A DNA stretch of 64,000 bases from JAAYGT01 sp050252075 (GTDB lineage Bacteria > Pseudomonadota > Gammaproteobacteria > Burkholderiales > Burkholderiaceae_B). The stretch is from contig JBFWLP010000004.1 in the NCBI GenBank assembly GCA_050252075.1, forward strand, positions 1-64,000, given 5' to 3'. This document shows, one piece after another, positions 1-9,457 of the stretch; position 1 is the first letter of the stretch, and each line of letters begins with the position of its first letter. Position numbers and translations under genes: made by a program. The notes beneath the pieces were generated by a model that was not told the DNA's origin, made no database searches, and worked only from the letters and a program-made list of their open reading frames with translations.

Positions 1-2646
1 CACGCGCAGCCATTCGTCGGCGCGCAGGTGGGTGGATCCGAAAATGGCCTGCATCACGCCTGCATGGGTGTAGGCCAGCTGAAGCAAGGCGCACACGCCG
101 ATGGCAATGACCACATACATGTTGCCTGTCAGGCCTTCGCGACTGATCACCGAGGCGTAAATATGCCGGCTGCACAGCAAATAGGCCATTTCGCTGACCA
201 CAATGGCGTTTACGGCCATTGTGCGTGCCGTTTCCAGCGACGCGCCGTTATGTAGCTCCCAAATAAACAAGCCCAGGGCGCCGCCGGCCATCAACAGCGA
301 GACAAATGCGACGCGCCACAGGAAAAATCCCGAGAGCAGGCGCTCCGTTCGTGGCCGTGGCGCACGCTGCATGACATCCGGTTCCGCAGGCTCAAAAGCC
401 AGTGCCATACCCAGCGCACTGGCGGTCACCATGTTGATCCACAATATCTGGGCCGGCGTCAGCGGCAGGGTGAAGCCGAGCAGCAAGGCGGCAACGACCA
501 CCAGCAGCTCGCCGCCGTTGGTGGGCAGCATGAACAGAATGAATTTCTTGATATTGTCGTATACCGCCCGGCCTTCCCGAACCGCGGCCGCAATGGTCGC
601 AAAATTGTCATCGGCGAGCACGATGTCTGATGCCTCTTTCGCGGCTTCCGTGCCTTTTTTTCCCATGGCAACACCCACATCGGACCGCTTCAGGGCAGGT
701 GCATCGTTCACGCCGTCGCCGGTCATGGCAACCACATGTCCCAAAGACTGCAGCGCTTGCACCAGGCGCAGTTTATGCTCCGGGCTGGCACGCGCGAACA
801 CATCCACATGATTGACCGCCCGGCGCAATGCCTCGTCATCCATCAGGGCAATCTCGGCTCCCGTCAGCGCCGTATTGTCTTTGCCGATAGACAGCCGGCC
901 GCCAATGGCGCGCGCGGTGTCGACGTGGTCGCCGGTGATCATCTTGACCTGTATACCCGCCGAGTGACAATCGCTGACCGCTTGTATGGCTTCCTCGCGA
1001 GGAAGATCCATAATGCCCACCAGCGCCAGCAGGGTGAAGCCTGATTCCACATCCAGCTCGTTCATCACCGTTTCCGCCGGTGCTGCATTTTTCCGGGCCA
1101 ATGCCAGCAACCGCAATCCCCGGGCGGCCGTGTCATTGGCCATGCGGCGCCAGTAGTCGGGATCCAGGGCCTGCAGTTCGCCATCGGACCGCATTTGGTG
1201 GGAACACATATCGAGCAGGCGTTCCGGGGCGCCTTTGACCAGAATCCACGGATGCCCATGTTCCAGACTGTGATAGGTGGCCATATAACGATTGGCCGAG
1301 TCGAACGGAATGGCGTCGTGGCGCGGGTAGGCACGGGTCAGTTCTGCAGGCGTCAGGTCTGCTTTGCCACCCAGCACCAGCAACGCACCTTCAGTGGGGT
1401 CACCCTCGACCTCCCAGCCGGCACCGTCGTGGCGCAGCCGGGCATCGTTGCACAGCATGCCCACCCGTATCGCCTCGCGCAGGTCGGCGGCCTGCAAGGG
1501 CTCGATGGTGTGCCCGTCGATGCTGAAGCGGCCCTCCGGCGTGTATCCGGCGCCGCTGACATCCACCGTGTACGCACTGCATACGACACGCTGCACGGTC
1601 ATCTGGTTGTAGGTGAGCGTGCCGGTTTTATCGGTACAAATGACGGTGACCGAACCCAGCGTCTCGACGGCCGGCAAACGGCGAACGATGGCGTTGCGCC
1701 CGGCCATGCGCTGCACGCCCAGGGCCAGCGTGACCGTCATGAGGGCGGGCAAGCCTTCCGGTATGGCCGAGGCCACCAGCGCAACCACCATCATGAACGC
1801 TTGAACCGCCGGAATGGCCATGACCAGGGTGCCGTAAAAATAGACGGCAACGCCGATGGCCAGAATAACGGCTGCCAGACCGTACGAGAAGGTGTTGATC
1901 TGCCGCACAAGCGGCGTGGCCATGCCTTCGATACCGGCCAGAAGCTGGTTGATCTTTCCCAGCTGCGTACGTTTGCCGGTGGCAATGACAACTCCCCGGC
2001 CCTGGCCCTTGGTCACCACGGTACCGGAGTAGGCCATGCAGAAGCGGTCGCCCAGCGGCGCGTCGGCGTGAACCTCTTGCGTCTGCTTTTCGGCGGGCAC
2101 CGATTCTCCGGTCAGCGCCGCCTCGTCGATAAGCAGCGTGCGGGCCTGAAGCAGGCGCATGTCGGCCGGGACGCGGTCGCCGGTGTCCAGCAGCACGATG
2201 TCGCCGGGAACCAGCAGCGACGCGTCAATTTGATGGTGGCGGCCGTCACGCAGCACCGTAGCCCGTGGTGCCAGAAGTCGGCGGATGGCGTCCAGAGCGT
2301 TCTCGGCTTTGCCCTCTTGCAGGAAGCCGATGATCACATTCACCAGAACGGCGGCGAGCAGAACGCCGGTATCGATCCATTCGCCCAACAGCGCGGTAAT
2401 CGCGGCGGCCGCCAGCATCAGATACAAAAGAACATTGTGAAACTGAGCAAGCAACCGCTGGAAGGGGCCGCGTTTTTTCCGGCCGGCCAGCGCATTGGCG
2501 CCCCAGCGTTCCAGCCGGTGGCGGGCGTCAATGTCGCTTAAACCATCGGGCGTCGATTCCGCGGCGGACAGGGCGTCGTTGGTGCCCAGCGCATGCCAGG
2601 CAGTGTCGGGAACCTTCGGAGCAGGGTTAGGAGCGGGTGCGGACAT
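1..2646 (-). CDS. Cation-transporting P-type ATPase, P2 (Ca2+-ATPase-like) type; C-terminus cut by window edge
   Basis: An open frame runs leftward from the ATG at 2646 to the window edge, giving 882 visible residues. A P-type ATPase signature CTDKTGTLT places the phosphorylated Asp at residue 339. The membrane motif [15 protein letters not shown] precedes it and an actuator-domain motif TGES lies upstream. PEGLP is typical of P2-type pumps (SERCA/PMCA/Na+ pump group), so the ion could be Ca2+ or another cation; I cannot say which. No N-terminal metal-binding domain is seen, unlike copA in this window. The last visible residues (ADEWLRV) resemble the family's final membrane segment, so probably only a few dozen residues are missing. 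It diverges from a phosphoketolase gene and may share an FNR-like box with it. Confidence 0.93.
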   Translation of the reverse strand, partial: MSAPAPNPAPKVPDTAWHALGTNDALSAAESTPDGLSDIDARHRLERWGANALAGRKKRGPFQRLLAQFHNVLLYLMLAAAAITALLGEWIDTGVLLAAVLVNVIIGFLQEGKAENALDAIRRLLAPRATVLRDGRHHQIDASLLVPGDIVLLDTGDRVPADMRLLQARTLLIDEAALTGESVPAEKQTQEVHADAPLGDRFCMAYSGTVVTKGQGRGVVIATGKRTQLGKINQLLAGIEGMATPLVRQINTFSYGLAAVILAIGVAVYFYGTLVMAIPAVQAFMMVVALVASAIPEGLPALMTVTLALGVQRMAGRNAIVRRLPAVETLGSVTVICTDKTGTLTYNQMTVQRVVCSAYTVDVSGAGYTPEGRFSIDGHTIEPLQAADLREAIRVGMLCNDARLRHDGAGWEVEGDPTEGALLVLGGKADLTPAELTRAYPRHDAIPFDSANRYMATYHSLEHGHPWILVKGAPERLLDMCSHQMRSDGELQALDPDYWRRMANDTAARGLRLLALARKNAAPAETVMNELDVESGFTLLALVGIMDLPREEAIQAVSDCHSAGIQVKMITGDHVDTARAIGGRLSIGKDNTALTGAEIALMDDEALRRAVNHVDVFARASPEHKLRLVQALQSLGHVVAMTGDGVNDAPALKRSDVGVAMGKKGTEAAKEASDIVLADDNFATIAAAVREGRAVYDNIKKFILFMLPTNGGELLVVVAALLLGFTLPLTPAQILWINMVTASALGMALAFEPAEPDVMQRAPRPRTERLLSGFFLWRVAFVSLLMAGGALGLFIWELHNGASLETARTMAVNAIVVSEMAYLLCSRHIYASVISREGLTGNMYVVIAIGVCALLQLAYTHAGVMQAIFGSTHLRADEWLRV

Positions 2647-2729
2647 AAACAGGGCGTTTGGCGGGGATGGCAGGCTGACGAATGACGAAATGATGGCTTG
2701 GGTATAGCATGGAGTGATTCGCCCTGTTT

Positions 2730-2743
2730 TTGTTCTGGATCAA
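2730..2743. promoter_or_regulatory. FNR/Anr-like box between divergent ATPase and phosphoketolase genes
   Basis: The sequence TTGTT-CTGG-ATCAA matches the FNR/Anr consensus TTGAT-N4-ATCAA at 9 of 10 positions. Its centre (2736.5) would sit near -41.5 for start sites around 2778 (plus) and 2695 (minus). Plausible -10 elements lie at about 2770-2775 (GGATAT) and, on the minus strand, 2707-2702 (CTATAC). Site and spacing are seen directly; regulation is inferred. A separate 10-bp palindrome, GACCATGGTC, lies at 2758-2767. Confidence 0.5.
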
Positions 2744-2831
2744 GAAACCGGCCGTTTGACCATGGTCTTGGATATGCCGGGTGTCTATGATCACATTCAT
2801 TCATCCACTGCCCGCCCACAGGAAATCCGCC

Positions 2832-5171
2832 ATGACCCTTGCCGATACCCCTTCTGAACCGCACAGTTTGCCGGCAAGCCGCGAGTGGCAGCACTGGCAA
2901 CAAGGCTATGGTGTCATTCTTCACAATTCGGCCACCCGCGACGCGGTTGCCGGCTTCCTGGCCGGCCGGCAAGCCGCCGGTGGCGATGCGCGGCAAACAG
3001 CTGATCTTTTGCGTCTGTTTGCGGCAGCCGACCGGTTGGCCAGTGCCGCCATGTGGCTGGTCGTGCACATGACGTATGCCAATCGCGTTTATCTGGACGG
3101 CCGTCCGTTACAGCGGCATGAGTTCAAAGCGTCGCCGCAAGGGCACACGGGCGGAGCCCTTAACATGGTTCCCGCTTACGTGGGTTACCTTCTGGCCAAC
3201 GCCTTGACGGGCCACACGCGCAGCTGGCTGATGGGGCAGGGCCATTGCGTGGCCGCCATCGAAGCGGTCAATGCCATTGTGGGCAATCTCTCTGCTGCCC
3301 AACAGGGGCGTTATGGTTTGTCCGATACGGGGCTGACACGCCTGGCACAGGATTTTTATTCTTACGCCGTCCATCCTGATGGCTCACCGGCCGTGCCGTT
3401 GGGCAGCCATGTCAACGCGCATACCGCCGGCGGAATTTCCGAGGGTGGTTATCTGGGTTTTGCGGAAGTGCAGTACGTACACATGCCGTTGCCGGGCGAG
3501 AGCCTTGCCGTGTTTCTAAGCGATGGCGCCTTCGAGGAACAGCGGGGCGGCGACTGGGCGGCGCGATGGTGGCGGGCCCGTGATTGTGGAACCGTGATGC
3601 CCGTCATGATCCTGAATGGCCGGCGTATCGAACAGCGTACGTCCATTGTTCAGCAAGGCGGAGTGCAATGGCTGCATGATCACCTGGCGCTGAATGGGTT
3701 CGCACCTTTCGAGCTCGACGGCCATGATCCGGCAGCTTATGCGTGCGCCCTGATCGCCATGGAGCAAAAGCAACAGGCATGGCAAGCCGCGAGCCAAGCG
3801 CTGGACTACCCCTTGCCGCTTCCTTTCGGTATTGCTCCGTGTGTCAAAGGGTACGGCTTTCCGGGCGCCGGTCTGAATCGCGCACATAATTTGCCGTTGC
3901 CGGGCAACCCGTCCAGCGATCCTGAATCGCTGCGTTTGTTTCAGGAAGGTGCCGCAAGGCTGCATGTGCCCAAATCCGTCCTGCAGGAAGGGGTGGCGCA
4001 GCTGTGCCGGCATCAGGAGCAACACCGCCCGCGTGAATCGCATCACGCCCTGGCGGTTCGTTCGGTACCCACGCCGACCTTGCCAACCCCCGATTCGCAT
4101 CAGCCCGGCGCTATCGTTTCACCCATGCAGGCCATTGACGATTACTTTGTTCGTCTGGTGCAGGCCAATCCTGCGCTGCGAGTGCGTGTGGGCAACCCCG
4201 ACGAGCTGGCCAGCAACCGTATGGGCGGCACGCTGGCAACGCTCAAGCATCGCGTCAATCGCCCCGAGTTTCATGAAGCCGAAGACGTGCATGGCCGCGT
4301 CATCACCGCCCTGAACGAAGAGGCGGTAATCGGCGCCGCTCTGGGAAACAAGGGCGGGCTGAATCTGGCGGTCAGCTACGAAGCGTTTGCCCTGAAAATG
4401 CTGGGCGCACTGCGCCAGGACATTCTGTTTGCCCGTAACCAGCGGCTGGCGGGCCATTCGCCCGAGTGGCTGGGCGTGCCTTTACTGCTCACATCCCACA
4501 CCTGGGAAAACGGCAAGAACGAGCAGTCCCATCAGGATCCCGGGCTTGCCGAGCTGCTGCTTGGAGAAATGTCGGACACATCGCGTGTGTTCTTTCCGGT
4601 CGATGCGGCGAGCAGCGTAGCCTGCCTGCAAGAGGTTTACCGTTCGCACGGTGTCATAGGCAGCCTGGTCATACCCAAGCAGGAGTTGCCTTGCCTGCTG
4701 ACCGGCGAGCAAGCGGCACAAGCGTGCGCAACCGGCGCCATCGATCTTGCCGATCCCGGCGAAAACAGCCGGGTGCAACTGGTGGCCGTTGGCGCCTATC
4801 AGGCCATTGAGGCCATGAAAGCCGCACAACACTTGAAGCAGGAGGGTATTGCATGCCGGGTGACGTGCATCATCGAGCCCGGCAGGTTCCGGCATGCCCG
4901 CGATTCGCTTGAGGCCGGATGCGTGGCCGATGAGTCGGTCATTGACGTCCTGTTTCCGCCCGCCACGCCCCGTGTACTGATCTGCCATACACGGCCCGAA
5001 CCCATGCTGGGCGTGCTAAGGCGCCTGGACGGCGGCCCGCGTGCTACGCAGGCCCTGGGTTATATCAACCGCGGCGGTACGCTCGACACGAACGGCATGC
5101 TGCTTGCCAATCGCTGCACCAGCGCCCATATTGCCGAGGCGGCGCGCGGGCTACTTGCCGATGCGGCGTAA
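2832..5171 (+). CDS. Phosphoketolase-family (XFP-like) thiamine-diphosphate enzyme
   Basis: The protein has 779 residues from the ATG at 2832, chosen because AGGAAA sits 8 bases upstream. An in-frame GTG at 2781 has no ribosome binding site. Phosphoketolases cleave xylulose-5-phosphate or fructose-6-phosphate to acetyl phosphate plus an aldose phosphate. Family landmarks are present in order: GHTGGALN (104-111), GQGH (His138), GSH (His193), EGGYLG, a diphosphate/Mg region near 230, GNPDELASNR, SYEAF and SHQDPG (His about 567). It is divergent: the usual GDG of the thiamine-diphosphate motif is SDG (230-232), and the first half is only loosely like classical XFP. Substrate is therefore uncertain. 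No acetate kinase or phosphotransacetylase is in the window. Its 3' end overlaps convergent dsbB by 21 bases. Confidence 0.8.
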   Translation: MTLADTPSEPHSLPASREWQHWQQGYGVILHNSATRDAVAGFLAGRQAAGGDARQTADLLRLFAAADRLASAAMWLVVHMTYANRVYLDGRPLQRHEFKASPQGHTGGALNMVPAYVGYLLANALTGHTRSWLMGQGHCVAAIEAVNAIVGNLSAAQQGRYGLSDTGLTRLAQDFYSYAVHPDGSPAVPLGSHVNAHTAGGISEGGYLGFAEVQYVHMPLPGESLAVFLSDGAFEEQRGGDWAARWWRARDCGTVMPVMILNGRRIEQRTSIVQQGGVQWLHDHLALNGFAPFELDGHDPAAYACALIAMEQKQQAWQAASQALDYPLPLPFGIAPCVKGYGFPGAGLNRAHNLPLPGNPSSDPESLRLFQEGAARLHVPKSVLQEGVAQLCRHQEQHRPRESHHALAVRSVPTPTLPTPDSHQPGAIVSPMQAIDDYFVRLVQANPALRVRVGNPDELASNRMGGTLATLKHRVNRPEFHEAEDVHGRVITALNEEAVIGAALGNKGGLNLAVSYEAFALKMLGALRQDILFARNQRLAGHSPEWLGVPLLLTSHTWENGKNEQSHQDPGLAELLLGEMSDTSRVFFPVDAASSVACLQEVYRSHGVIGSLVIPKQELPCLLTGEQAAQACATGAIDLADPGENSRVQLVAVGAYQAIEAMKAAQHLKQEGIACRVTCIIEPGRFRHARDSLEAGCVADESVIDVLFPPATPRVLICHTRPEPMLGVLRRLDGGPRATQALGYINRGGTLDTNGMLLANRCTSAHIAEAARGLLADAA

Positions 5172-5627
5172 GGCGGCAATGCCCACGAGCACGAACAGAC
5201 CCAGGCTCCACAGGGCGTACTCCATGCCCAGCAAGTTCACGCGGGCGTCGGCGCAGGTGGCATAAATACCAAACAGCCAGGGTAATCCGGCGTCCAGCCC
5301 GCTGGCGACCATGAACTGGTCGGCAAAGGTCTGGCTGCAGGAAAACAGGTTGGAGGCAATCGAGTATTGATACCAGGCGGATGCCACCCCCCCCAGCGCC
5401 AGAAGGAAAGCCAGCGAAGCGGCCAGCCGGTAGCCGCCCGTCCAGACTTTCCCCAGCACCACGCCAAGCCAGCAGACGGCGGCAATCAGCAGGAACAACA
5501 AGCGCTGGAAAACGCACCAGGCGCAGGGTTGCATATCAAAGACATGCTGGGACACCAGGGCGGCAAGGACGGCGGCAACGCAAACAAGAGCAACAAGATG
5601 CAGCGATGAGGAAGCGGATCGAAACAT
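5151..5627 (-). CDS. dsbB: Disulfide bond formation protein B
   Basis: This is a 158-residue inner-membrane protein with four hydrophobic segments. It carries the DsbB quinone-linked CxxC pair (QPCAWC, Cys35 and Cys38), followed by Arg in FQR. The second periplasmic cysteine pair is seen in the loop near residues 100-125 (FSCSQ and ATCAD). DsbB reoxidises DsbA and passes electrons to ubiquinone. Length is slightly below the roughly 170 residues usual in the family. It lies just downstream of glnD on the same strand (15-base gap), and its stop overlaps the end of the convergent phosphoketolase gene. Confidence 0.93.
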   Translation of the reverse strand: MFRSASSSLHLVALVCVAAVLAALVSQHVFDMQPCAWCVFQRLLFLLIAAVCWLGVVLGKVWTGGYRLAASLAFLLALGGVASAWYQYSIASNLFSCSQTFADQFMVASGLDAGLPWLFGIYATCADARVNLLGMEYALWSLGLFVLVGIAALRRIGK

Positions 5628-5642
5628 GGAAGCAAGCAGGAT

Positions 5643-8249
5643 TCAGGAAGAGGGCAGGTCGACGGCGGCCAGAACGGCCTGTTCAAATTGCAACTGGGTG
5701 CGAGGGTGACCGAGTATATCGCCTTCGATGATGAATACGTCTTCGATGCGATCGCCCAGGGTAAGAATTTTCGCGGTGATCAAATTGATTTTGTTCTGGG
5801 CAAACACGCGTGCCAGGCCATAGAGCAGCCCGGGGCGATCCGCAGCCGTGACGGACAGACGCCAGAAGGCGCTGCGTTCATCGGGCTGCAGTTCCACCGT
5901 TGGCACAATAGGGAAGACGCGCGCCCGCCGCGACCCCTTCGCCCGGAACCGGTATGGGGTCGGATCGCTTTGTGTCTCTCGCGATCGAACCTGCAAATGC
6001 TGCTGCAGTTCGTGTTCCACCAGCGAGGCGTGTGAACGGTAGTCTTTTTCACTGCCCGGCAACAGCAGGATGAAGCTGTCGAGCGCCCACCCGTGACGCG
6101 TAGTGTGAATGCGCGCATCCTGGATGCTTAGCGCACGCTGGTCGAAATACTGGCAGATCGATACGAAAAGATCGGCGCGGTCGGGGGCATAGACCATCAA
6201 CTGCAAGGCTTCGTTTTGCCCCAGGATACGGGTTTTGACCACGGGAACCGTCGTGTCGACGCGATGGTACAGGTGTCGGGTGTGCCAGGCGATTTCACTG
6301 GCCTCATGGCGCAGGAAGTAGGCCACATCCAGCTGCCGCCAGAAGGCGTCGCGGCTTTCGTCACGCAAACCCATGAGCCGGATTTCGTTGGCGGCGACCG
6401 CTTTGCGCTGTTCGAGCACGGTGCCGGTGTCCGGCTGCACCCCCCCCAGGGCTTCCAGGGTCTGGTAATACAGATTTTCCAGAAGCTTGCCCTTCCAGGC
6501 ATTCCATACCTTGGGACTGGTGCCGCGTATGTCGGCCACCGTAAGCAGATACAGCGCCGTCAATCGGCGTTCCGTCTGCACGCAACAGGCAAACTCGTGA
6601 ATCACGCGCGGGTCGCTGAGATCGCGTTTCTGGGCCACCATGGACATGGTCAAGTGGTGGCGCACCAGAAATTCGAGCAAGTGGCGGTCGTCGCCGTCGA
6701 TGCCGTGATCGTGACAGAAACGGCCGACATCCTTGGTTCCCAGTTCGGAATGGTCGCCGCCGCGCCCCTTTGCGATATCGTGAAAAAGGGCGGCGATGTA
6801 CAGCAGCCAGGAACGATCCAGGCCGGCGATCAGCTGGCTGGCCAAGGGATATTCCTGGGCATGTTCCGGCATGGTGAAACGGCGCAGATTCCGGATGACC
6901 ATCAGAATATGCTGATCCACGGTGTAGGCATGAAACAGGTCGTGCTGCATCTGACCGACGATGCGGCGAAATACCGGCAGATAGCGCGGCAGAATGTTCA
7001 GCAGGGCAAGACGGCGAAAGGTTCGTACGATGCCCCTGGGCTGCTGAAGCAGCTGCAGAAACAGGCGCCGGTTCACCGGGTTGCGGCGGAACTGGGTGTC
7101 GATGCTGCGCCTTGCATGCCACATGGCGCGCAAGGTGTGCGCCGTCATGCCGACAATGTCCTGGCGCTCTTGCATGACCAGAAATGCGCGGAACAGCAGC
7201 GAGGGGTTGCGTTCAAAGCCGTCGTCGCGGTTAAGGCTCAGGCGCCCGCGAATGACCGAGAAATGGTCGTCGATCACCAAAGGCTTCTCGTCGGGAAGCG
7301 GGAACAGCCGTTCCTCAAGGCTTTGCAGGAGGACGGTGGCCAACTGGCTGACGGCCCGCGCCGCCCAGTAATACCGCTGCATGAGTATTTCGCTGGCCAG
7401 CCGTGTACGCGTGGGCTGAAACCCGTACACCTGCGCCAGGCCCGGCTGCAGATCGAACAGCACTCTGTCTTCACGACGTCCCGCCAGCAGGTGCAGCTCG
7501 ATACGCAAGCGCTTGAAGGCCTGTTCCGTGCGACGCAAGGTACGGTATTCCTCGGCCGTGAGTACATCGGTTCTGGCGATTTCCGGCCAGGTCTTTCCCA
7601 AGCCCGCCGCCTGGGCGATCCACAGCATGACATGCAGGTCACGTATGCCGCCGGGCGCTTCCTTGCAGTTGGGCTCCAGGGCATAGGGCGTGTCCTGGTG
7701 GCGGGCGTGGCGCTGCTGCATTTCGGCGCGCTTGGCCTGAAAGAATGTACGCGGGTCGCGACGCGCATCCATGGCATCGCGCAACGACTGCAGCAGCGTT
7801 TTGCTGCCGATCAGCCAGCGCGCTTCCATCAAGGCGGTTTCCACAGTGATGTCGTTGGCCGCTTCCCGCTGGCAGTCGGACAAGGTACGCACGCTGTGGC
7901 CGGGTTCCAGGCCGACGTCCCACATGGCGGCAATCAGCGCTTCGATTCGGCCGGTTTCAGCCGGCTTCAGAGGCTCGGGCAACAGCACCAGAACGTCGAC
8001 GTCGGAGTAGGGGTAAAGTTCGCCCCGGCCGTAGCCGCCCACGGCGGCCAATGTGGCGCCCGCGGGCAAGGGAAACAGTTTCACCAGGTCGCGCAACGTG
8101 CCGTCGGTGACACGGCGCAACCCGTGCAGCAGCGCATCGGGCCGTAAATGCTTGCGATACATCTGAATCACTTCGGCCCGTCTTACAGCATGCTGGTCCT
8201 TCAACCGTGCCACGGCCACGTCGGGCGCGTGAATTGCCAAATGGGACAT
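5643..8249 (-). CDS. glnD: [Protein-PII] uridylyltransferase / uridylyl-removing enzyme
   Basis: An 868-residue sensor of glutamine that uridylylates and deuridylylates PII. Domains in order: nucleotidyltransferase with GGYGRGELYPYSDVDVLVL (about 68-86), a GlnE-type linker, an HD domain with LFHDIAKGRGGDHSELG (about 480-500), and two C-terminal ACT domains (about 700-868; the last contains DRPGLLYGLARVF). Length matches the family. The gene sits between map and dsbB, all on the minus strand. A 643-residue antisense frame runs through it but is a codon-bias shadow. Confidence 0.96.
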   Translation of the reverse strand: MSHLAIHAPDVAVARLKDQHAVRRAEVIQMYRKHLRPDALLHGLRRVTDGTLRDLVKLFPLPAGATLAAVGGYGRGELYPYSDVDVLVLLPEPLKPAETGRIEALIAAMWDVGLEPGHSVRTLSDCQREAANDITVETALMEARWLIGSKTLLQSLRDAMDARRDPRTFFQAKRAEMQQRHARHQDTPYALEPNCKEAPGGIRDLHVMLWIAQAAGLGKTWPEIARTDVLTAEEYRTLRRTEQAFKRLRIELHLLAGRREDRVLFDLQPGLAQVYGFQPTRTRLASEILMQRYYWAARAVSQLATVLLQSLEERLFPLPDEKPLVIDDHFSVIRGRLSLNRDDGFERNPSLLFRAFLVMQERQDIVGMTAHTLRAMWHARRSIDTQFRRNPVNRRLFLQLLQQPRGIVRTFRRLALLNILPRYLPVFRRIVGQMQHDLFHAYTVDQHILMVIRNLRRFTMPEHAQEYPLASQLIAGLDRSWLLYIAALFHDIAKGRGGDHSELGTKDVGRFCHDHGIDGDDRHLLEFLVRHHLTMSMVAQKRDLSDPRVIHEFACCVQTERRLTALYLLTVADIRGTSPKVWNAWKGKLLENLYYQTLEALGGVQPDTGTVLEQRKAVAANEIRLMGLRDESRDAFWRQLDVAYFLRHEASEIAWHTRHLYHRVDTTVPVVKTRILGQNEALQLMVYAPDRADLFVSICQYFDQRALSIQDARIHTTRHGWALDSFILLLPGSEKDYRSHASLVEHELQQHLQVRSRETQSDPTPYRFRAKGSRRARVFPIVPTVELQPDERSAFWRLSVTAADRPGLLYGLARVFAQNKINLITAKILTLGDRIEDVFIIEGDILGHPRTQLQFEQAVLAAVDLPSS

Positions 8250-8270
8250 GAGAGTGATTCCTGGTGGGCG

Positions 8271-9074
8271 TTACCCGTTGATGATGGCGGGCGGCGCGGG
8301 CATGCCCGGCGAAACGGTCAGTACTTCGTAACCGGTTTCGGTCACCAGCACGCTGTGCTCCCACTGGGCCGACAGACTGTGATCCCGGGTGACAACCGTC
8401 CAGCCGTCGGCCAGAGTGCGGATCTCGCGGCGGCCGGCATTGATCATGGGCTCAATGGTGAAGATCATGCCCGGCTCCAGTACCTGCCCTGTCCCGGGCT
8501 TGCCATAGTGCAATATTTGCGGATCCTGGTGAAATTTGCGCCCTACACCGTGGCCGCAGTACTCACGTACAACCGAAAATCCGGCCCCTTCGGCATGCTT
8601 TTGTATGGCGTGGCCGATATCACCCAGCGTATTGCCGGGCTTTACCTGCTGGATACCCAGCCACATGCATTCGTAGGTGGTTTCGGTCAGGCGGCGGCCC
8701 AGGATGGAGGGTTCCCCGATATAGAACATGCGGCTGGTGTCACCGAACCAGCCGTCCTTGATGACGGTGACATCGATATTCATGATGTCGCCGTTCTTCA
8801 GGACCTTGTTTCCGGGGATGCCGTGGCAGATCACATGATTGACGGATGTGCAGATGGACGCGGGGAAGGGCGTGTAGCCGGGTGGCGCATAGCCTACTGT
8901 GGCCGACTGAACGTTTAATACATTGGTAATGTATTCCATGCACAGTGCATCGAGTTCGCCGGTGGTGATGCCGGCTCTGACGTGCTGGGCAAGATAATCG
9001 AGCGCCGAAGCGGCGGCCTGACACGCGGCGCGCATTTTGTCGAGATCATTGGGGTCGGTAACGAGACTGCTCAT
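8271..9074 (-). CDS. map: Methionine aminopeptidase, type I
   Basis: A 267-residue enzyme that removes the initiator methionine from nascent proteins. The metal ligands of the pita-bread fold are visible: Asp in NIDVTV, Asp in GDTSRMF, His in CGHGVG, Glu in TIEPM and a C-terminal Glu in WEHSVLVTE. It begins 383 bases upstream of rpsB in divergent orientation, the conserved map-rpsB arrangement of many bacteria. It is followed after 21 bases by glnD. Confidence 0.96.
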   Translation of the reverse strand: MSSLVTDPNDLDKMRAACQAAASALDYLAQHVRAGITTGELDALCMEYITNVLNVQSATVGYAPPGYTPFPASICTSVNHVICHGIPGNKVLKNGDIMNIDVTVIKDGWFGDTSRMFYIGEPSILGRRLTETTYECMWLGIQQVKPGNTLGDIGHAIQKHAEGAGFSVVREYCGHGVGRKFHQDPQILHYGKPGTGQVLEPGMIFTIEPMINAGRREIRTLADGWTVVTRDHSLSAQWEHSVLVTETGYEVLTVSPGMPAPPAIING

Positions 9075-9080
9075 GGATAC

Positions 9081-9110
9081 TTGTATTGGGTGGCTGAAAA
9101 ATAGTAGAAT
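9081..9110 (+). promoter_or_regulatory. Candidate rpsB promoter
   Basis: TTGTAT (9081-9086) and TAGAAT (9105-9110) are separated by 18 bases, a fair sigma-70 promoter directed at rpsB. It would give a leader of about 340 bases. Assigned by eye only. Confidence 0.4.
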
Positions 9111-9457
9111 TATAGGCTTTCCTGAAATTTGGCCTTGGCCAGACAGGAAGCATGCTACGAATTACTTAGAGCAATTACGAATAACCACTTCGTAGAACAA
9201 CTACGAAGAACCCATTCATGTACAACTTCAGAAGCATGTTGCTGCATGTGCCGGGTCCCGTAGGTGGTTTTGTAAATCGGGTAGTTTTGTAGATCGTCGT
9301 GTTGTAAATCGCGTGGCCGGCAACCTTAAGGGTGTTTTGGCCGGCGGGTTTTTGGCAGGTTTTTAGCAAATTTTGCAAGTTTTTTGCAACTTTTGCGATG
9401 CTGCACCCGCCGTACAGAATGCAGGCCGTCCACAAGAATTAACCCTTGGAGAATACC
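9111..9457 (+). promoter_or_regulatory. Long structured leader region upstream of rpsB
   Basis: This is the only gene-free stretch over 300 bases (9075-9457). It holds a perfect hairpin TTCGTAG-AACAA-CTACGAA (9189-9207) and three spaced copies of TGTAAATCG / TGTAGATCG / TGTAAATCG starting at 9271, 9288 and 9303. A GCCGGC pair (9316-9321, 9340-9345) is followed by GGGTTTTT, which looks like an attenuator. Finally there is a T-rich run of GCAA/TTTTGC repeats (9366-9396). In E. coli the rpsB leader is the site of autoregulation by S2; a similar role here is inference. A short minus-strand frame across it has no support as a gene. Confidence 0.45.

Noticed and set aside
1195..2541. 448-residue plus-strand frame within the P-type ATPase gene
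   Set aside because: The minus-strand frame encodes clear ATPase motifs over the same bases; the plus-strand product has none.
2781..2831. GTG start giving 17 extra residues on the phosphoketolase
   Set aside because: No ribosome binding site; the ATG at 2832 has AGGAAA at proper spacing.
6216..8147. 643-residue plus-strand open frame antisense to glnD
   Set aside because: The minus strand encodes complete GlnD with all domains. Long antisense frames are expected with GC-rich codon bias, and this one has no recognisable domain or ribosome binding site.
9175..9435. 86-residue minus-strand frame in the rpsB leader
   Set aside because: No ribosome binding site or family match; the region is better explained as a non-coding leader with repeats.
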